NCBI GenBank assembly: GCA_023423605.1
Contig: JAFAFF010000277.1
Span: forward strand, 1-7,987
Direction: 5' to 3'
Length of the DNA stretch: 7,987 nucleotides
DNA from: Pseudomonadota bacterium
GTDB lineage: Bacteria > Pseudomonadota > Gammaproteobacteria > Xanthomonadales > Xanthomonadaceae
Part shown: one piece after another, positions 5,988-7,987 of the stretch
Layout of the letters: each line of letters opens with the position of its first letter
Position numbering within the stretch: position 1 is the first letter of the stretch
Notes under the pieces: generated by a model
What the model was told of the DNA's origin: nothing
The model's database searches: none
Seen by the model: only the letters and a program-made list of their open reading frames with translations
Position numbers and translations under genes: made by a program

Positions 5988-6566
5988 ATGCTGTGGATGA
6001 TCGACAACTACGACAGCTTCACCTACAACCTCGTGCAGTACCTGCAGACGTTGGGTGCCGAGGTGAAGGTGGTGCGCAACGATGCGATGACGGTGGACGA
6101 GATCGCCGCGCAGAAGCCCGAACGCATCGTCATCTCGCCCGGTCCATGCACACCCAATGAAGCGGGCGTGTCGCTGGAACTGATCCAGCGGCTCGGCCCC
6201 ACCACGCCGATTCTCGGTGTCTGCCTGGGCCATCAGGGCATCGGCCAGGTATATGGCGGCAAGGTGATCCGCGCCGGCAACATCATGCATGGCAAGACCT
6301 CGCCGATCCGCCATGAAGGCAAGGGTGTGTTCGCCGGCCTTCCCGATGGTTACCAGGCCACCCGCTACCACTCGCTGGTGGTGGACAGGAACAGCCTGCC
6401 GGACTGTCTGGAAGTGACCGCCTGGACCGAGAACGAGGACGGCTCGATCGAAGAGATCATGGGGCTGCGCCACCGCGAACATCCGGTGGAAGGCGTGCAG
6501 TTCCATCCCGAATCCATCCTCACCGAACATGGCCACGCGCTGCTGCGCAATTTCCTGCAGCGGTGA
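5988..6566 (+). CDS. trpG: Anthranilate synthase component II (glutamine amidotransferase)
   Basis: TrpG hydrolyses glutamine and passes ammonia to TrpE; in many bacteria the same subunit also serves aminodeoxychorismate synthase (PabA role). The 192-residue product is a complete class I amidotransferase: [14 protein letters not shown] near the N-terminus, PGPCTP (51-56, oxyanion region), nucleophile C79 in GVCLGHQ, and H173/E175 in VQFHPES completing the triad. I chose the ATG at 5988 because the family starts directly before the MIDNYDSF block; the frame is open further upstream to 5871, overlapping trpE, but has no homology there. AGGA at 5971-5974 is 13 bases away, rather far, so translation may be moderate. 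trpD follows after 28 bases. Confidence 0.96.
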   Translation: MLWMIDNYDSFTYNLVQYLQTLGAEVKVVRNDAMTVDEIAAQKPERIVISPGPCTPNEAGVSLELIQRLGPTTPILGVCLGHQGIGQVYGGKVIRAGNIMHGKTSPIRHEGKGVFAGLPDGYQATRYHSLVVDRNSLPDCLEVTAWTENEDGSIEEIMGLRHREHPVEGVQFHPESILTEHGHALLRNFLQR

Positions 6567-6594
6567 GCCGCACCCTCATTCCAGGAGTGAACCA

Positions 6595-7626
6595 ATGAGC
6601 TTCTCCCCCCAGGAAGCCCTGCAACGCGTCATCGAACACCGCGAGATCTTCTTCGACGAGATGGTCGACCTGATGCGGCAGATCATGCGTGGCGATGTAT
6701 CGCCGATGATGAGCGCTGCGATCCTCACCGGCCTTCGCGTCAAGAAGGAAACCGTGGACGAGATCGCCGCCGCCGCCACGGTGATGCGCGAATTCGCACG
6801 TGCCGTGCCGGTGGAAGATACCCGCCACATGGTGGATATCGTCGGTACCGGCGGCGATGGCTCGCATACCTTCAACATCTCCACCTGTGCGATGTTCGTG
6901 GCCGCCGCGGCAGGCGCGCGGGTGGCCAAGCATGGCAACCGCAGTGTGTCGTCGAAATCGGGCAGCGCCGACGCCGTGGAGGCGCTGGGCGCGGTGATCG
7001 AACTGCAGCCCGCGCAGGTGGCGCGCGCCATCGAGCAGACCGGCGTGGGCTTCATGTATGCCCCCATCCATCATCCCTCGATGAAGGTGGTGGCGCCGGT
7101 ACGCCGCGAGATGGGCGTACGCACCATCTTCAACATCCTTGGCCCGCTGACCAACCCGGCCAATGCGCCGTCGGTCCTGATGGGCGTGTTCCATCCGGAC
7201 CTGGTGGGCATCCAGGCACGCGTGCTGCGCGAGCTGGGGACCGAGCGCGCGCTGGTGGTATGGGGGCGCGACAACATGGATGAGATCTCGCTGGGCGCCG
7301 GCACGCTGGTTGGCGAACTGCGCGACGGCAAGGTGCGCGAGTACGAGATCCACCCCGAAGATTTCGGCATCGCGATGTCCGCCAGCCGCAACCTGCGCGT
7401 GGAAGGGCCGGAAGAATCCATCGCCCTGCTGCGCGCGGTGCTGGATGACCAGCCGGGCCCGGCACGCGATATCGTGGCACTGAACGCCGGCGCGGCGCTG
7501 TATGTGGCTGGCGTGGCCGACGACATCGCCGACGGCCTGGCGCGCGCGCGCGCGGCGATCGCCGATGGCCGCGCGCGCCAGCGCCTGCAGGATTACGTGG
7601 ACGCCACGCGTGCGCTGGCAGGCTGA
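6595..7626 (+). CDS. trpD: Anthranilate phosphoribosyltransferase
   Basis: TrpD joins anthranilate and PRPP to form phosphoribosyl-anthranilate, the second step of the pathway. The 343-residue product has an N-terminal helical domain (about 1-70) and the PRPP-binding alpha/beta domain: GTGGDG (84-89), the [15 protein letters not shown] segment (112-126), GPLTNPA (183-189) and the metal-binding D229-E230 in NMDEIS. Length and motifs are normal for the stand-alone enzyme, not fused to TrpG. The ATG at 6595 has AGGAG (6583-6587) seven bases upstream, the best ribosome binding site in the cluster. The stop codon sits in the loop of a hairpin that leads to the trpC gap. Confidence 0.97.
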   Translation: MSFSPQEALQRVIEHREIFFDEMVDLMRQIMRGDVSPMMSAAILTGLRVKKETVDEIAAAATVMREFARAVPVEDTRHMVDIVGTGGDGSHTFNISTCAMFVAAAAGARVAKHGNRSVSSKSGSADAVEALGAVIELQPAQVARAIEQTGVGFMYAPIHHPSMKVVAPVRREMGVRTIFNILGPLTNPANAPSVLMGVFHPDLVGIQARVLRELGTERALVVWGRDNMDEISLGAGTLVGELRDGKVREYEIHPEDFGIAMSASRNLRVEGPEESIALLRAVLDDQPGPARDIVALNAGAALYVAGVADDIADGLARARAAIADGRARQRLQDYVDATRALAG

Positions 7627-7666
7627 GCTGCCAGTCGGGCGATGATTTTTTCCTTTTCCTTTTTCC
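7615..7666 (+). promoter_or_regulatory. Hairpin over the trpD stop plus pyrimidine tract before trpC
   Basis: CTGGCAG (7615-7621) pairs perfectly with CTGCCAG (7628-7634); the trpD TGA lies in the 6-base loop. Eleven bases later comes an uninterrupted 21-base pyrimidine tract (7646-7666), mostly T, ending 10 bases before the trpC ATG. The T run is too far from the stem for a classical terminator. It may be a pause site, or a ribosomal protein S1 landing site replacing the missing Shine-Dalgarno. Confidence 0.35.
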
Positions 7667-7676
7667 AGTGACGACG

Positions 7677-7987
7677 ATGACCGACATCCTGCAGACCATC
7701 CTGGCCCGCAAGGCCGAAGAAGTGGCACAGCGACGCGCCGCCGTGCCGCTGGAACAGCTGCAGGCACGCGTGGCCGATGCACCCGCGGTGCGTGGCTTCG
7801 CGCGCGCGCTGCATGCCGCCATCGCCAACGGCGATCCGGCGGTCATCGCCGAGGTGAAGAAGGCCAGCCCGTCCAAGGGCGTGATCCGTCCCGATTTCCA
7901 TCCTGCCGACATCGCCGTCTGCTACGAATTCGGTGGCGCCAGCTGCCTTTCGGTGCTCACCGATGTCGATTTCTTCCAGGGCAGCGA
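7677..7987 (+). CDS. trpC: Indole-3-glycerol phosphate synthase, C-terminus missing
   Basis: The first 103 codons of TrpC, which closes the indole ring to form indole-3-glycerol phosphate; the gene continues past the window edge. Visible family motifs are the N-terminal ILARKAEEV helix, [12 protein letters not shown] (57-68, containing the equivalent of the catalytic Glu and Lys at E59 and K61), IRPDFHP (70-76) and [13 protein letters not shown] (91-103). The start is ATG 7677; an in-frame GTG at 7668 would add three residues. No purine-rich ribosome binding site precedes either, only the pyrimidine tract. No trpF fusion can be judged because the 3' end is not present. Confidence 0.95.
   Translation, partial: MTDILQTILARKAEEVAQRRAAVPLEQLQARVADAPAVRGFARALHAAIANGDPAVIAEVKKASPSKGVIRPDFHPADIAVCYEFGGASCLSVLTDVDFFQGS

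Noticed and set aside
3461..6007. An 848-codon open frame on the minus strand opposite yegS and trpE.
   Set aside because: It lies antisense to two well-supported genes with all their motifs. Long antisense open frames are expected from third-position GC bias, and its translation shows no recognisable domain.
7540..7554. Fifteen bases of alternating G and C in trpD.
   Set aside because: It encodes an ordinary Ala-Arg helix near the TrpD C-terminus (LARARARAA) and is explained by codon bias; no sign of a separate function.
6520..7782. A 420-codon minus-strand frame opposite trpD and trpC, plus other antisense frames over rpe, trpG and purC.
   Set aside because: Low-complexity His/Arg/Ala/Gly-rich translations typical of GC-rich shadow frames; the opposite strand carries certain genes.
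1..7987. CRISPR arrays, tRNA or rRNA genes, insertion sequences, phage genes.
   Set aside because: No spaced direct repeats, cloverleaf sequences, transposase motifs or phage-like proteins were seen on either strand.

Overview
This is a GC-rich, gene-dense piece of a gammaproteobacterial chromosome, most likely from Stenotrophomonas (Xanthomonadaceae). Three things point there: the protein sequences look xanthomonad (308-residue PurC, TrpE/G/D/C); the order trpE-trpG-trpD-trpC follows rpe closely; and a short GTAG-headed palindrome at 336-358 looks like the SMAG repeat family of S. maltophilia. The genus call is from recall, not a database search.

Layout. On the minus strand are the 5' part of a small Mpo1-like (DUF962) membrane protein gene, cut off by the window start, and purC. 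A leftward purC promoter and leader (about 1378-1477) separate purC from a rightward series: a short DjlA-like J-domain protein, rpe, an SSAT-like GNAT acetyltransferase, yegS, trpE, trpG, trpD and the 5' part of trpC, which runs off the right edge. No stretch longer than 300 bases lacks a gene.

How the genes work together. trpE and trpG encode the two subunits of anthranilate synthase, trpD the next enzyme and trpC the one after, so the right half encodes the chorismate-to-indole-glycerol-phosphate part of tryptophan synthesis. rpe supplies pentose phosphates, which feed PRPP (used by TrpD and by purine synthesis) and erythrose-4-phosphate (shikimate pathway). purC is a purine biosynthesis gene. 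YegS, the GNAT, the J-domain protein and the Mpo1-like protein have no obvious pathway link to these.

I see no dramatic new system; this is mostly core metabolism. The interest is in the non-coding detail. Two copies of a strong terminator-like palindrome provide the last codons of rpe and of the GNAT gene and flank the GNAT gene like a cassette. The GNAT start region looks frame-disturbed by copy A. The trpE leader has an overlapping reading frame with a Trp-Arg-Trp-Trp run and a possible Shine-Dalgarno-masking helix. There are candidate attenuating structures in the trpE-trpG and trpD-trpC gaps, and a Shine-Dalgarno-overlapping hairpin in the purC leader.
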